DNA of 64,000 bases from Corallococcus silvisoli (GCF_009909145.1 NZ_JAAAPJ010000001.1:1178001-1242000), one strand, 5' to 3'. Shown: positions 32,334-40,914, counted from the first letter of the stretch. The notes: generated by a model not told the origin, from the letters alone. A program made the numbers and translations.

Positions 32334-34013
32334 ATGAGTGATTCACGCGTCGGCGCCACGTTGACCTATGCGGGGACGGCGAAGCCCCCCACCACCGCGG
32401 TGGTTCCCGTGGACTCCGCCGGCCTCGTCCTCGCGCTGGACGTGCCGGCGGGGGTGGCATTGTCTCGCGCGGCGCTGACCGTGCAGGCTCCCGGCGACGA
32501 CCTGACGGTGGACCTCACGCCGGTCGCGGCGCTGACCACGAACCTGGGGAAGAGCACGCTCGGCACTGACAAGGTCCAGTGGCTCAGCCTGGACTGGAAC
32601 GCGCGCCGGCCGCTCATGTCCCTGGAGCTCCAGCCCAAGAGCACGACCCAGAAGGGGCGCCTCAGCGTCGCCGAGGGAGGGCCCTGGTATCCACCCACGC
32701 CCTCGGACACCGTGCCCATCGGGAGCGTGGTGCCCCTGCCGGGCCTCTTCGCGAGCCGGCTCCTGGTGGAGTTCGTGGACGCGGCCAGCGCCACGCCTGT
32801 TGGGACACCGAAGACGCTCGTGGACACCCCGCTCACCAGCGTCGTGGTGCGCGCCGCCGCCCGTCCTCCGGACCTGTCGGCGATGCTGGGCGCGGGCGCT
32901 CTCTTCTTCCATCAGGCGATGCCCTTGTTGCCCCGGCAGGAGTTGGTGCTGGGGGATGCCCTGAGCAGCGCGTTGCAGCGCGCCTGGCCTCCGGAGCTGA
33001 AGGGGGGCGCGCTCAACGTCACGCTCCGCTCCTCGGGGCTGGGGATGCTGGAGCGCGTGCAGCTCACCCTGGACACGCTCGCCGTCGCCCAGACGTGGAG
33101 CGGTGGAGAGGCGGCGGTGTCGCTGCCGGTGGCGACCGACGGCCAGGCGGCGGGGCTGGTGGCCGTGCCGCCCGACCGCGCCCTGTCGGAGGTCCGCTTC
33201 GCCGTGCGGTATCAGCCGAAGGACGAGCGGCTGCCGCTCGCGCCCCAACCGCCGGAGACACCTCCCCTGTCCCATCGCTGCGGCTCCGGCTACTCCGCCG
33301 CGCAGGCCTTCTCCACGCCCGGGCCCGCGGAGGCGCTGGTGGGGCTGGACCTCCACGTCCGGCCTCTCACGCGCTCCGTGAAGGCCCTGCTGTCTCTCTA
33401 CGCCGATGCCCACGACAGGCCCGGGGACGTGCCCCTGATGGCCGCTCCCGTGGAGCTGGTGCTCGAGGAGAAGGGGCCTCCGCCCTGGAAGGCGCGCTGG
33501 GTCTCCTTCGAGCCCCTGAAGCCCGTGGCGCTGACGTCCGAGACTTGGTGGGCCGTGCTCACGGTGACGGAGGGGGACCTGCTCTGGAGCCTGTCGCCGC
33601 CGCTGACGGGCTCGGCCGCGGCCCGGTCCCTGGTCCCTGGCCTCGCGCTCTACCGCACCGACGCCGCGGGGCCCTGGCTCCCCAGGGACACGTCCCTGAC
33701 CGCGGGGCAGGCCCCCGGAACGTCCTGGGCCTGTGCGCGGCCTCGGCTGCACGCCACCGCCTCCGCGCCGCCCCCCGCGCCCGGGGTACAGCTGCGCTGG
33801 GGGACGCGCGTGTTGGACGTGAGCCCCAGCGAGGACGGGAGCGTGGCGTTGGATGCCAAGGCCCTGGCCGCGCTGACACCGCCGGGAGGCACGGGGAGCG
33901 CGCCTCCGTTGGAGGTGCTCGTCCGCTCGCGCGTGGCCGGAGTCGTCACCCTCTCCGGGCTTCGCGTGACGAGCCCGCGCAGCGAAACCTACGCGCTCTT
34001 CCCGCGGAAGTGA
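32334..34013 (+). CDS. Large beta-rich hypothetical protein of tail operon
   Basis: The product has 559 residues, mostly predicted strands with Pro-rich linkers. It has no Cys pairs apart from isolated residues, and no signal peptide. Features include AALTVQAPGDDLTVDLTPVA near the start, WKARWVSFEPLKPVALTSET and repeated WWAVLTVTEG-type phrases; the middle contains several Trp-containing sandwich-like elements. No family recognised. The plus-frame coding is supported by strong codon bias, and by the next gene lying in a different frame 11 bp after its stop. It could be a second receptor-binding or collar protein of the particle. Confidence 0.65.
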   Translation: MSDSRVGATLTYAGTAKPPTTAVVPVDSAGLVLALDVPAGVALSRAALTVQAPGDDLTVDLTPVAALTTNLGKSTLGTDKVQWLSLDWNARRPLMSLELQPKSTTQKGRLSVAEGGPWYPPTPSDTVPIGSVVPLPGLFASRLLVEFVDAASATPVGTPKTLVDTPLTSVVVRAAARPPDLSAMLGAGALFFHQAMPLLPRQELVLGDALSSALQRAWPPELKGGALNVTLRSSGLGMLERVQLTLDTLAVAQTWSGGEAAVSLPVATDGQAAGLVAVPPDRALSEVRFAVRYQPKDERLPLAPQPPETPPLSHRCGSGYSAAQAFSTPGPAEALVGLDLHVRPLTRSVKALLSLYADAHDRPGDVPLMAAPVELVLEEKGPPPWKARWVSFEPLKPVALTSETWWAVLTVTEGDLLWSLSPPLTGSAAARSLVPGLALYRTDAAGPWLPRDTSLTAGQAPGTSWACARPRLHATASAPPPAPGVQLRWGTRVLDVSPSEDGSVALDAKALAALTPPGGTGSAPPLEVLVRSRVAGVVTLSGLRVTSPRSETYALFPRK

Positions 34014-34024
34014 GGCCCGCCGTC

Positions 34025-34789
34025 ATGCTCGTTGCCCTCGAGTCCTACTTCCACGATGCGCTGCGCCCCGCCGTCCCCGACGCGGTGGAGATCTCGACGG
34101 GGCCGTCACTGGGGCCTGTCGCGGAGGCGGAGTCCCTCGTGGAGGTCTGCGTCTCCCAGTTGAAGCTGGAGCCTCTGCCGGGGCTCGACCTCGCCGCGCA
34201 GCGCGAAGCGGCCTACTTCGCGCAGGTCCACCGGTGGGCCTCGGACGGGAAGAAGGTGGACTTCGAATTGCCAGCGAAGGCCCTGGGACAGGTGGCGGAG
34301 GTGGAGTCGCCCCCAGGCCGGCCGCTGCGTCGGGGAGACGACTACGTCGTCGACGGGCGCACGGTGCGCTTCTATCAACCGCCCGCGCTCGCCGACGTGG
34401 CCGTGGTCGTCTTCCTCCGGGGAGCGCGGTCCGCGGGCTTCCTGGAGCGGCGGCGCTGCGAGCTCTCCCTCGTCATCCGGGCGTGGGCACGGCAGTCGGG
34501 CGCGGCGGATCCGCTGCTCTCGGCCGCGCTCGCCGCGGCGCTGGTGGCCTCCGCGGACCTGGGCAACCTGGACGACTCGTACGCGAGCCCGGCGGACTCC
34601 GGTGTTCGCCTCCGGCTGCTGCGGCCCGTGATGAGCCTGTCGGGCATCCACCGGAGCGCGGAGACCGTCGCCGAGACGCCCTTCTTCCGCGCCGAGGCGG
34701 AGTTCCTGATCCGTGGCGACCTCGAACAGCTCGTCGCGCTGGGCGAGCCCGAAGCCGAGGGCATCATCCGCGAGGTGCGCAAGGCGTAG
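34025..34789 (+). CDS. Hypothetical last protein of tail-like operon
   Basis: The product has 254 residues, ATG at 34025 with GAGG before it. It begins MLVALESYFHDALRPAVPDA and includes FELPAKALGQVAEVESPPGR, DYVVDGRTVRFYQPPALADV and a helical C-half (AADPLLSAALAAALVASADL). The final section (AETPFFRAEAEFLIRGDLEQ LVAL) looks like a small alpha/beta cap. In injection operons the last genes often encode the tail terminator that caps sheath and tube, so that is one guess. The family is not recognised. A hairpin follows at 34999-35025. Confidence 0.6.
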   Translation: MLVALESYFHDALRPAVPDAVEISTGPSLGPVAEAESLVEVCVSQLKLEPLPGLDLAAQREAAYFAQVHRWASDGKKVDFELPAKALGQVAEVESPPGRPLRRGDDYVVDGRTVRFYQPPALADVAVVVFLRGARSAGFLERRRCELSLVIRAWARQSGAADPLLSAALAAALVASADLGNLDDSYASPADSGVRLRLLRPVMSLSGIHRSAETVAETPFFRAEAEFLIRGDLEQLVALGEPEAEGIIREVRKA

Positions 34790-34998
34790 CCTGCCCTGGC
34801 CGTGGAAGAGGGTGCTCCGGGTTCCAGGCGGGGCGTCCTGTGTCGCGGCGGCCCGTCTCGAGTCGCGGGCGTCACTCCGGACACGTGCCTCGCGCGCCCG
34901 CCGCGCAGCCTGCTCACGGAGCTGTGGCGGGTCCTGCTCCGGCACGGGGCCGTGCTGGCGCGACGGGCCACGTCGAACGTGACGCTCTGAAGACCGCC

Positions 34999-35025
34999 GC
35001 GCCTCCCTGCCGTGGGTGGAGGCGC
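34999..35025. terminator. Hairpin between convergent genes
   Basis: GCGCCTCC and GGAGGCGC pair with an 11-nt loop, between the end of the tail-like operon and the end of the convergent hydrolase gene. Likely bidirectional terminator; no T-run. Confidence 0.5.
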
Positions 35026-35033
35026 ACCGGACG

Positions 35034-35876
35034 TCACTCCGCCGACTTCGCGGCCTCCACGAAGCGCGCGAGCGCGGCCTCGAAGTCCGCAGTCGCCTCG
35101 ATGAAGGGCAGGTGCCCCACGCCGGGGAGCCACGTGCCCCGCGCCGCGCGGGCGCACCGCAGCACCCCCTCCGAACTCATGGCCGGAAGGACCACCAGGT
35201 CGAGCTCACCGTGGAGCGTCGCCACGGGGCGGCCGCAACGCTCCAACTCCACCGAGTAGTCCTCCGCGCGGGAGAGGAGCGCGCGCCGGACGTTCGGGGG
35301 CACGCGGAGCATGGCGCGGACGCTCTCCTCGGCCAGCGACGGGTCGACCCGTCGCGCGGAGCATGCGCCGATGAAGGCGCGAGCGGCGGCCTCGTAGGTT
35401 TCCGTGTCCTCGGACAGCAGGCCCCGCGCGTTCGACATCATCCCCGGCCCGAACAGGGCGCGCGCGGGCTTGCCTGTCTTGAGCGACGCCGCCACGAAGA
35501 AGAGGCCGCCCAACGCGGCATCTCCCCGGTGCCGGAGGTAGTCCCCGACGACGACGCCACCGTATGACCAGGAGACCACGACCGGCCGCTCCAGGCCGAG
35601 CCGCTGGATGACCGCCTCCAGGTCTCCGGCGAAGTGGACGCCATTCACATACGGCTCGTCCCCTTCAGGCTTGTCCGAGTCGCCGTGACCGCGGAGGTCG
35701 ACCGCGACGAGCCGGTGGCTTCGAGCCAGGCCGCCCTGGAGGACCGTGTCCCACGCATGGCGGCTCTGGGCGAGGCCATGCACGAAGAGCACGGAGGGAA
35801 CACCCGACGACGGGCCCGTGTCGCTCACCGCGAGCCGGACGCCACCGGAACCTTCAACGAAGCAAGTGCGCAGCAT
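35034..35876 (-). CDS. Alpha/beta hydrolase
   Basis: The product has 280 residues. Oxyanion-hole region VLFVHGLAQSRHAW, then VDLRGHGDSDKPEG. The nucleophile elbow reads VSWSYGG with Ser104 (S-x-S-x-G rather than G-x-S-x-G, a deviation seen in some members). His in GVGHLPFIE near residue 257 would complete the triad; the acid is probably in GELDLVVLP. Possible functions include esterase, haloperoxidase or ring-cleavage hydrolase. It is cotranscribed with, or just downstream of, the GntR regulator and faces the FAH/VOC genes, which favours a ring-cleavage-type C-C hydrolase. Unproven. Confidence 0.8.
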   Translation of the reverse strand: MLRTCFVEGSGGVRLAVSDTGPSSGVPSVLFVHGLAQSRHAWDTVLQGGLARSHRLVAVDLRGHGDSDKPEGDEPYVNGVHFAGDLEAVIQRLGLERPVVVSWSYGGVVVGDYLRHRGDAALGGLFFVAASLKTGKPARALFGPGMMSNARGLLSEDTETYEAAARAFIGACSARRVDPSLAEESVRAMLRVPPNVRRALLSRAEDYSVELERCGRPVATLHGELDLVVLPAMSSEGVLRCARAARGTWLPGVGHLPFIEATADFEAALARFVEAAKSAE

Positions 35877-35912
35877 GTCGTCCGCCGCCAGTACGCGCCC
35901 GTGGACGGGCCG

Positions 35913-36665
35913 TCAATCCTTTGCGGGAAGGGAACGGCTTTTTGTCGGCAAATTCTTTTGAGGGGATGGAGCGCTCGCGCGCAGCCCCGGGTGGACCTGG
36001 AGGACCAGCTCGGTGGTCCTCGCCAGGTGTTCGGTCAGGAGCGCGCAGGCACGCTCCGCGTCGCGGTCCAGGGTGGCTCGCACGAGCGCGGTGTGCTCTC
36101 CCTCCACGTCCCTCCCGGCCTTGCCGTGCGCCTGGGCGAGGCGCCGGTAGCGCTCGGTCTGGTCGAACAACGTCGCATGGAACTTCAAGAGCCAGGGCGA
36201 GCCGCACGCGCTGAGCAGGGCCGCGTGGAAGCGCGCGTGCTCGAGCTCCCAGGCCTCGTCGAGCGTCCCGCGCTCCGAGGTCTGGACGCTCCGGAGGAGG
36301 CGGTGCAGGGCCGCGGTCACCTCGCCCTCCCAGGTGATGTCGCCATGGATGATGGCCGCGCGCAGCGCGAGCGTCTCGATCTGCTGGCGCGTCCGCGTCA
36401 GGTCCAGGATGTCGGCGCGAGAGATGGGCGCCACCCGGAAGCCACGCTGGTCCTCGATGGTGACGAGCCCCTCGGACGCCAGTCGGCAGCAGGCCTCCCG
36501 CAGCGGCGTCCGCCCGACGCCGTAGCGTGGCGCCAGGTGTTCGAGCCGCAGCTTCTCACCCGGGGGTAGCACCCCATGAAGGATGTCCCCGCGCAGCCGG
36601 TCCACGACCGCTGACGCGAGCGTGGGTTCGGACACCGGGCCACGGATGCGGGATGGAGCAGCCAT
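35913..36665 (-). CDS. GntR-family regulator, FCD type
   Basis: The product has about 250 residues. The N-terminal winged helix has the GntR pattern LASAVVDRLRGDILHGVLPP, GEKLRLEHLAPRYGVGRTPL, REACCRLASEGLVTIEDQRG. The FCD ligand-binding domain (about 80-230) has LTRTRQQIETLALRAA, HARFHAALLSACGS and EHTALVRATLDRDAERACAL, with His residues for metal binding. ATG at 36665 was chosen (AGGAGG just upstream, inside the alternative start ATG at 36677). It is divergent from the FAH gene and probably controls it through a palindrome in the 150-bp gap. Confidence 0.9.
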   Translation of the reverse strand: MAAPSRIRGPVSEPTLASAVVDRLRGDILHGVLPPGEKLRLEHLAPRYGVGRTPLREACCRLASEGLVTIEDQRGFRVAPISRADILDLTRTRQQIETLALRAAIIHGDITWEGEVTAALHRLLRSVQTSERGTLDEAWELEHARFHAALLSACGSPWLLKFHATLFDQTERYRRLAQAHGKAGRDVEGEHTALVRATLDRDAERACALLTEHLARTTELVLQVHPGLRASAPSPQKNLPTKSRSLPAKD

Positions 36666-36748
36666 CGACCTCCTCATGGGAACGACAGGACCTATACGCC
36701 AGGGGGCGAAATTGACACAAGGCGTCGAATTGGGTGCAAAGTGCATTT

Positions 36749-36756
36749 TGTCGACA
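36749..36756. promoter_or_regulatory. Candidate GntR operator
   Basis: TGTCGACA is a perfect palindrome inside TTGTCGACAT, with the GT-N2-AC core typical of FCD-GntR sites. It lies in the divergent gap between the regulator and the FAH gene, in an AT-richer patch. Confidence 0.45.
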
Positions 36757-36817
36757 TTCAATTGAAGTGCCTCGACTCCCTCGCTAACCTGGGCGGGCGG
36801 CACAGGAGACCAGCGAC

Positions 36818-37741
36818 ATGCGGATGGCATCGATTCTCGTGAAGGATGTGCCCGCCCTGGGCGTGCGCACCCCCAGAGGGATGGTCAACATGACGGCTCT
36901 CGATCCGTCGGTCGGGAGCTCGCTGCGGGCCCTGCTCGAACGGGGCCCTGGTGTGTTGGCGACGCTCGCCGCGCGTGCGGCGGAGGCGGCCGAGTCGTAC
37001 GTGCTTTCGCCCTCGGAGTTCCGCTTCCGGCCGCTCGTGCCGGAGCCGAGCAAGTTCCTCTGCCTCGGGTTGAACTACGTCGCGCACGCGTCGGAGGCGA
37101 CCTACGAAACGCCGCGCCACCCCGTGGTCTTCACGCGTGTACCGTCGAGCCTCCTCGCGCACGGTGAGCCGCTGGTGGTCCCCACCTGCTCGAATCAGCT
37201 CGACTACGAGGCCGAGCTCGCCGTGGTGGTGGGGCGCCCGGGGCGGAACATCCCACGGGAGCGGGCGCTGGAATGGGTCGCCGGGTACACGCTCTTCAAC
37301 GACGGCTCGATTCGGGACTACCAGAAGCGCACTCCCCAGTGGACGGTGGGGAAGAACTTCGATGGGACAGGGCCCCTGGGCCCCGAGCTCGTGACCCCTG
37401 ATGAGCTGCCCGAGGGAGCCCGCGGGTTGCGCATCCAGATGCGTGTCGGGGGCGAGCTCCTCCAGGACGCGAACACGTCGGACATGATCTTCGACGTCGC
37501 CACCGTCATCGCGGACCTCTCCGAGGCCATGACGCTCCAGCCGGGTGATGTCATCGCGATGGGGACTCCGAGCGGCGTGGGCGCCGCGCGAACGCCGCCG
37601 CGGTACCTCCGCGCCGGTGACGTGTGTGAGGTCTCCATCGAGCGGATCGGCGCCTTGACCAACCCCGTCGCCGACGCTGTCTCCGCGCGCGCCGGGGCGC
37701 CGCGCACGCACGAGCAGCCAGCCGCACCGGCGGCGAAGTGA
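36818..37741 (+). CDS. Fumarylacetoacetate hydrolase family protein
   Basis: The product has 307 residues, ATG at 36818 with AGGAGA as ribosome site. The metal site is clear: DYEAELAVVVGR gives Glu131 and Glu133, and NDGSIRDYQK gives Asp162; GDVIAMGTPSGVG is the conserved C-terminal signature. An N-terminal segment of about 70 residues precedes the fold, and the last 15 residues are an Ala/Pro tail. Family members hydrate or hydrolyse diketo acids in aromatic breakdown (hydratase, decarboxylase or hydrolase). With the VOC gene 36 bp downstream and the divergent hydrolase, a ring-cleavage role is likely. Confidence 0.9.
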   Translation: MRMASILVKDVPALGVRTPRGMVNMTALDPSVGSSLRALLERGPGVLATLAARAAEAAESYVLSPSEFRFRPLVPEPSKFLCLGLNYVAHASEATYETPRHPVVFTRVPSSLLAHGEPLVVPTCSNQLDYEAELAVVVGRPGRNIPRERALEWVAGYTLFNDGSIRDYQKRTPQWTVGKNFDGTGPLGPELVTPDELPEGARGLRIQMRVGGELLQDANTSDMIFDVATVIADLSEAMTLQPGDVIAMGTPSGVGAARTPPRYLRAGDVCEVSIERIGALTNPVADAVSARAGAPRTHEQPAAPAAK

Positions 37742-37777
37742 GCTGGAATCGTTGAGGAAGCACCCACGGGAGGACGA

Positions 37778-38320
37778 ATGTCCACGCAAGCGAAACTGCC
37801 CAGCAGGCTGCATCACACGGCCTACGTGACCCGGGATCTCGAGGCGACACGGAGGTTCTACGAGGAGCTGATTGGCCTGCCGCTCGTGGCGACCTGGTGC
37901 GAGTCGGACGAGCTGTTCGGTGCCGTCCGCACCTACTGCCACACGTTCTTCGAACTCGCGGATGGGAGCGCGCTCGCGTTCTTCCAGTTCGAGAAGCCGG
38001 AGGACCAGCAGCTCTTCGGGCCGGAGATGCCCGCCTCTCCGTTCCACCACATCGCGCTGAACGTGGACCAGGAGGCCCAGCACGGAATCGAGCAGCGTCT
38101 GCGGGCTGCTGGCTACAAGGAGCCCGAGCTGTACGTGCTCGAGCACGGCTACTGCCGCTCGCTCTACGTGAAGGACCCGAACGGGATGATCGTCGAGTTC
38201 ACGCATGACAGCCCGGAGGCCGTGAAGCCCGCGCTCGTGGAGGTCCGCCGCGCCAAGGCCCGCCAGGAGCTGGCGCGTTGGCTCGCGGGGGACCGCACCT
38301 CCAACAACGTGTTCCGGTGA
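37778..38320 (+). CDS. VOC-family protein (extradiol dioxygenase/glyoxalase fold)
   Basis: The product has 180 residues with two VOC-type halves: LHHTAYVTRDLEATRRFYEE and PFHHIALNVDQEAQHGIEQR, ending YVKDPNGMIVEFTHDSPEA. The His pairs and Glu in EFTH give the 2-His-1-carboxylate metal site of this fold. A C-terminal tail (KARQELARWLAGDRTSNNVFR) is extra. The gene overlaps the deacetylase gene (GTGA) and follows the FAH gene, so it may be the dioxygenase-like step of the same pathway. Substrate unknown. Confidence 0.85.
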   Translation: MSTQAKLPSRLHHTAYVTRDLEATRRFYEELIGLPLVATWCESDELFGAVRTYCHTFFELADGSALAFFQFEKPEDQQLFGPEMPASPFHHIALNVDQEAQHGIEQRLRAAGYKEPELYVLEHGYCRSLYVKDPNGMIVEFTHDSPEAVKPALVEVRRAKARQELARWLAGDRTSNNVFR

Positions 38321-38964
38321 GCCTGCTCACGCTCTCGTTCGACAACGGGCCCGATCCCCGCGTGACACCGCGGGTGCTCGACATCCTGGCGTCGCACGCC
38401 ATCCCCGCCTGGTTCTTCGTGCTGGGGAAGAACCTCGTCTCGGACGAGGGGAGGCGGCTCGTCGCGCGTGCGCGCGATGCGGGGCACGTCATCGGGAATC
38501 ACTCCTTCACGCACGCCATTCCGCTTGGGGAAGATGCGCGCCCGGACGCGGTGGAGGAGGAGATCGCCGCGACGGAGGAGCTCCTCTCCCCGCTGCTCTC
38601 CGCGCCGAAGTGGTTCCGTCCCTTCGGAGGCGGAGGGAGGCTGGGCCCACACCTGCTGAGTCCGCGCGCCGTCGACCACCTGTGCACCCACCAATACTCG
38701 TGTGTGCTCTGGAACAGCGTTCCCGGCGACTGGCTCGACCCCGTGGGATGGCCCGAGAAGGCGCTCCAGGATTGCGCGATGCGCCCTCACACGCTGATGG
38801 TCTTGCATGACATCCCGGACGCCTGTCTGGAGGGATTGGACGGGTTCCTCGTCCGGGCGAAGGCGCTGGGCGTGCGCTTCACGACGGAGTGCCCGCCGGA
38901 CTGTGTGCCCATCGTGGAGGGTCGCATCGTTGGCGACCTCTCGGGGCTCGTCGCCGCTGGCTGA
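38317..38964 (+). CDS. Polysaccharide deacetylase-family protein
   Basis: The product has 215 residues, GTG at 38317 overlapping the previous stop (GTGA). The NodB homology pattern is present but altered: TLSFDNGPDP where most have TFDDGP, then GNHSFTHAI with H-x3-H for the metal, and WFRPFGGGGRLG. The C-terminal TLMVLHDIPDA gives the last catalytic His. The second Asp of the usual pair is Asn here, so the enzyme may act on an unusual substrate (some cyclic-imide and allantoinase-type deacetylases share SFDNG-like motifs). Its place in a catabolic operon suggests a small-molecule amidohydrolase rather than a wall enzyme. Confidence 0.82.
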   Translation: MSLLTLSFDNGPDPRVTPRVLDILASHAIPAWFFVLGKNLVSDEGRRLVARARDAGHVIGNHSFTHAIPLGEDARPDAVEEEIAATEELLSPLLSAPKWFRPFGGGGRLGPHLLSPRAVDHLCTHQYSCVLWNSVPGDWLDPVGWPEKALQDCAMRPHTLMVLHDIPDACLEGLDGFLVRAKALGVRFTTECPPDCVPIVEGRIVGDLSGLVAAG

Positions 38965-39045
38965 CGGGGCGAGAGGCGTCGGCTCACGGGCGGGCTTCAA
39001 TCGGGGGGCGCTCTTGCTGTAGCGGTGCACGCCCGGGCGCGCGAA

Positions 39046-39978
39046 CTACGCGGCGAACTGCGGCTGGGTGGCCATTTGCGCGACCAGCGCGTCAATCACC
39101 AGTCGAATCCGCGGAGGCATGTGCCTCCCCCTCGGCCAGACGGCGTGGATGGGGAGCGAGGCCCCCCGGAGCATCGGCAGCACACGGCGCAAGGCGCCCG
39201 CCTGCAAGTGTTCAGCGGCCAGCCACGAGGGCAGTTGCGCCACGCCCATGCCCGCCAGCGCCGCATCCAGCAATGCGCCGGTGTCACGCAGGCAGAGCGC
39301 GCCATCCACGGGAACCTCGCTCGAGGCCATTCCCGCCTCCGGTCGCGTTGCGTCCACAAGCTCCGTCAACCGCCAGCCCGTCCGGCGATCCGATAGCAGG
39401 CAACGGTGCCCGGCGAGGTCGGCGAGGGTCTGAGGCACGCCGCCGCGCGCCAGATACGTCGGTGAGGCGCAGAGGATCGTCCGCTGTACACCCAAGGGAC
39501 GCGCCATCAGCTCCGCGCGGTCCGCCAGCTTGCCGATGCGCACGGCCAGGTCCACTCCGTCGGCCACCAGTTCGCTCACGCGGTTGGAGAACGTCACATC
39601 GAAGCGCAAACGCGGATGCCGCGCGGCCAGCTCACCCACGACCGGCATGACCCAGCGACGGCCGAACAGCAGGGGCACGTCCAGGCGCACGTCGCCCGCC
39701 GGCTGTGTCCGCCGGGTGCTGACGGACGCCTCCGCCGAGGCCAAGGCCTCCATCACCTGCCGACAACGCTCGTGGAATTCACGCCCCTCCGGCGTCAACG
39801 CCAGCCGGCGGGTGGAGCGCTCCACCAGGCGGACGCCCAGGCGCGCTTCAAGCCGCGAGACCGCCTTGCTCACGGCCGTACGCGACACGTCGATGCGTTG
39901 CGCCGCGTCGGTGAAGCTGCCCGTGTCGCCCAAGGCGACAAAGGCGCGGATTCCAGCCAGTGCGTTCTCCGTCAGCAT
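39046..39978 (-). CDS. LysR-family transcriptional regulator
   Basis: The product has 310 residues. The winged helix is standard: ALAGIRAFVALGDTGSFTDA AQRI, SRTAVSKAVSRLEARLGVRL, VERSTRRLALTPEGREF. The rest is the periplasmic-binding-like effector domain (VRLDVPLLFGRRWVMPVV, DLAVRIGKLADRAELMARPL). It is divergent from an SDR gene with 133 bp between them; an inverted repeat at 40016-40030 is the probable site. The usual role would be to activate or repress the SDR gene in response to a small ligand. Ligand unknown. Confidence 0.92.
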   Translation of the reverse strand: MLTENALAGIRAFVALGDTGSFTDAAQRIDVSRTAVSKAVSRLEARLGVRLVERSTRRLALTPEGREFHERCRQVMEALASAEASVSTRRTQPAGDVRLDVPLLFGRRWVMPVVGELAARHPRLRFDVTFSNRVSELVADGVDLAVRIGKLADRAELMARPLGVQRTILCASPTYLARGGVPQTLADLAGHRCLLSDRRTGWRLTELVDATRPEAGMASSEVPVDGALCLRDTGALLDAALAGMGVAQLPSWLAAEHLQAGALRRVLPMLRGASLPIHAVWPRGRHMPPRIRLVIDALVAQMATQPQFAA

Positions 39979-40015
39979 CCGGTCCCCTTTGGGTTCGCCG
40001 TCGAACGACGGACTG

Positions 40016-40030
40016 GTGACACTTTGTCAC
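40016..40030. promoter_or_regulatory. Candidate LysR-type operator
   Basis: GTGACA-CTT-TGTCAC is a perfect 6-bp inverted repeat in the divergent gap between LysR and SDR genes, 38 bp from the LysR start. The same two half-sites with a 3-base spacer recur at 63301-63315 at the porin start. Confidence 0.5.
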
Positions 40031-40111
40031 GTTGGAGGCGACCTCACCGCACGCCACCTGCTCGGTAGATTGAAGGTTTGACGCAGCTCAATCCGTCATC
40101 GAGGAGACAGG

Positions 40112-40825
40112 ATGTCACGCGACAAGACGTTGGTGGTGATTGGCGGCAGCTCCGGCATCGGCCTGCGGACCGCGGAGCTGGCGGCCGAGTGCGGGATCCA
40201 CGTGGTCATCGGGGGCCGTTCTCAAGACCGGCTCGACGGCGCACTGGCCCGGTTGGGCGGCGGCGCGCGCGGCTACACCGTCGATTCGGCGTCGCGCGAG
40301 TCGCTGGCGGCGTTCTTCGGCCACATCGACAGCATCGACATGCTCTTCACGCCAGGGGCGAGCTACCGCGTCGGGAGTTTCGCCGACAGTCCGCCAGAGG
40401 TCGCGGAGAGCCCGTTCACGCACAAGTTCTGGGGACAATATTGGGCCGTGCATGCCGCACTGCCGAAGTTGACGGAACGTGCCTCGGTGGTGCTGATGTC
40501 GGGCGCGGCCGGCGCCCGGCCCGTCAAGGGGGGCGCGGCCTACGCCGCCTGCAACGCCGCGGTCGAAGGGCTCGCGCGGGGGCTGGCCACGGAGCTCGCG
40601 CCACGTCGGGTCAATGTCATCGCGCCGGGCACCGTCGACAGCGACCTGTGGCGTCGGCGCCCCGCCGAGCTCCGCGATGCCGCCTTCAGCGGCTATCGCG
40701 CCGCCACGCTGCTCGGTGAAGTCGGGCGTGTCGACGATGTCGCGGATGCGGCCCTGTTCTTGCTCACCAACAGCGCCATGACCGGTTCGACACTCTTCGC
40801 CGATGGCGGCTACGTGTTGCGCTGA
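40112..40825 (+). CDS. SDR-family oxidoreductase lacking the usual catalytic Lys
   Basis: The product has 237 residues. The NAD(P) motif VVIGGSSGIGLRTAE is intact and the Ser is in VLMSGAAGARP. The usual Y-x-x-x-K is YAACN (Asn in place of Lys), so it has the Tyr but not the Lys. The remainder fits the family: APGTVDSDLWRR and the end TLFADGGYVLR. A subgroup with this change exists and many are annotated as oxidoreductases of unknown substrate. Divergent from the LysR gene and likely its target. It ends before a strong bidirectional terminator. Confidence 0.85.
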   Translation: MSRDKTLVVIGGSSGIGLRTAELAAECGIHVVIGGRSQDRLDGALARLGGGARGYTVDSASRESLAAFFGHIDSIDMLFTPGASYRVGSFADSPPEVAESPFTHKFWGQYWAVHAALPKLTERASVVLMSGAAGARPVKGGAAYAACNAAVEGLARGLATELAPRRVNVIAPGTVDSDLWRRRPAELRDAAFSGYRAATLLGEVGRVDDVADAALFLLTNSAMTGSTLFADGGYVLR

Positions 40826-40859
40826 GCCTGGTGCTTGTTTCGGGAGGTCGAGCCGGGTT

Positions 40860-40889
40860 GGAGGGAGGCGCAGGAGTGCGCCTCCCTCC
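40860..40889. terminator. Strong bidirectional terminator hairpin
   Basis: GGAGGGAGGCGC and GCGCCTCCCTCC form a perfect 12-bp stem around the loop AGGAGT, between convergent SDR and protease genes (40826-40914). Confidence 0.75.
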
Positions 40890-40914
40890 GTGGAAGACCC
40901 GCGGTCCTCCGGCC

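Noticed and set aside
32343..33752. Minus-strand 469-codon frame over the tail-operon gene
   Set aside because: Arg/Gln-rich composition and no family features; the plus-strand frame fits the operon's packing.
32579..34789. Upstream extension of the last operon gene to 32579
   Set aside because: It runs through another gene in a different frame; the ATG at 34025 has a ribosome site and natural start.
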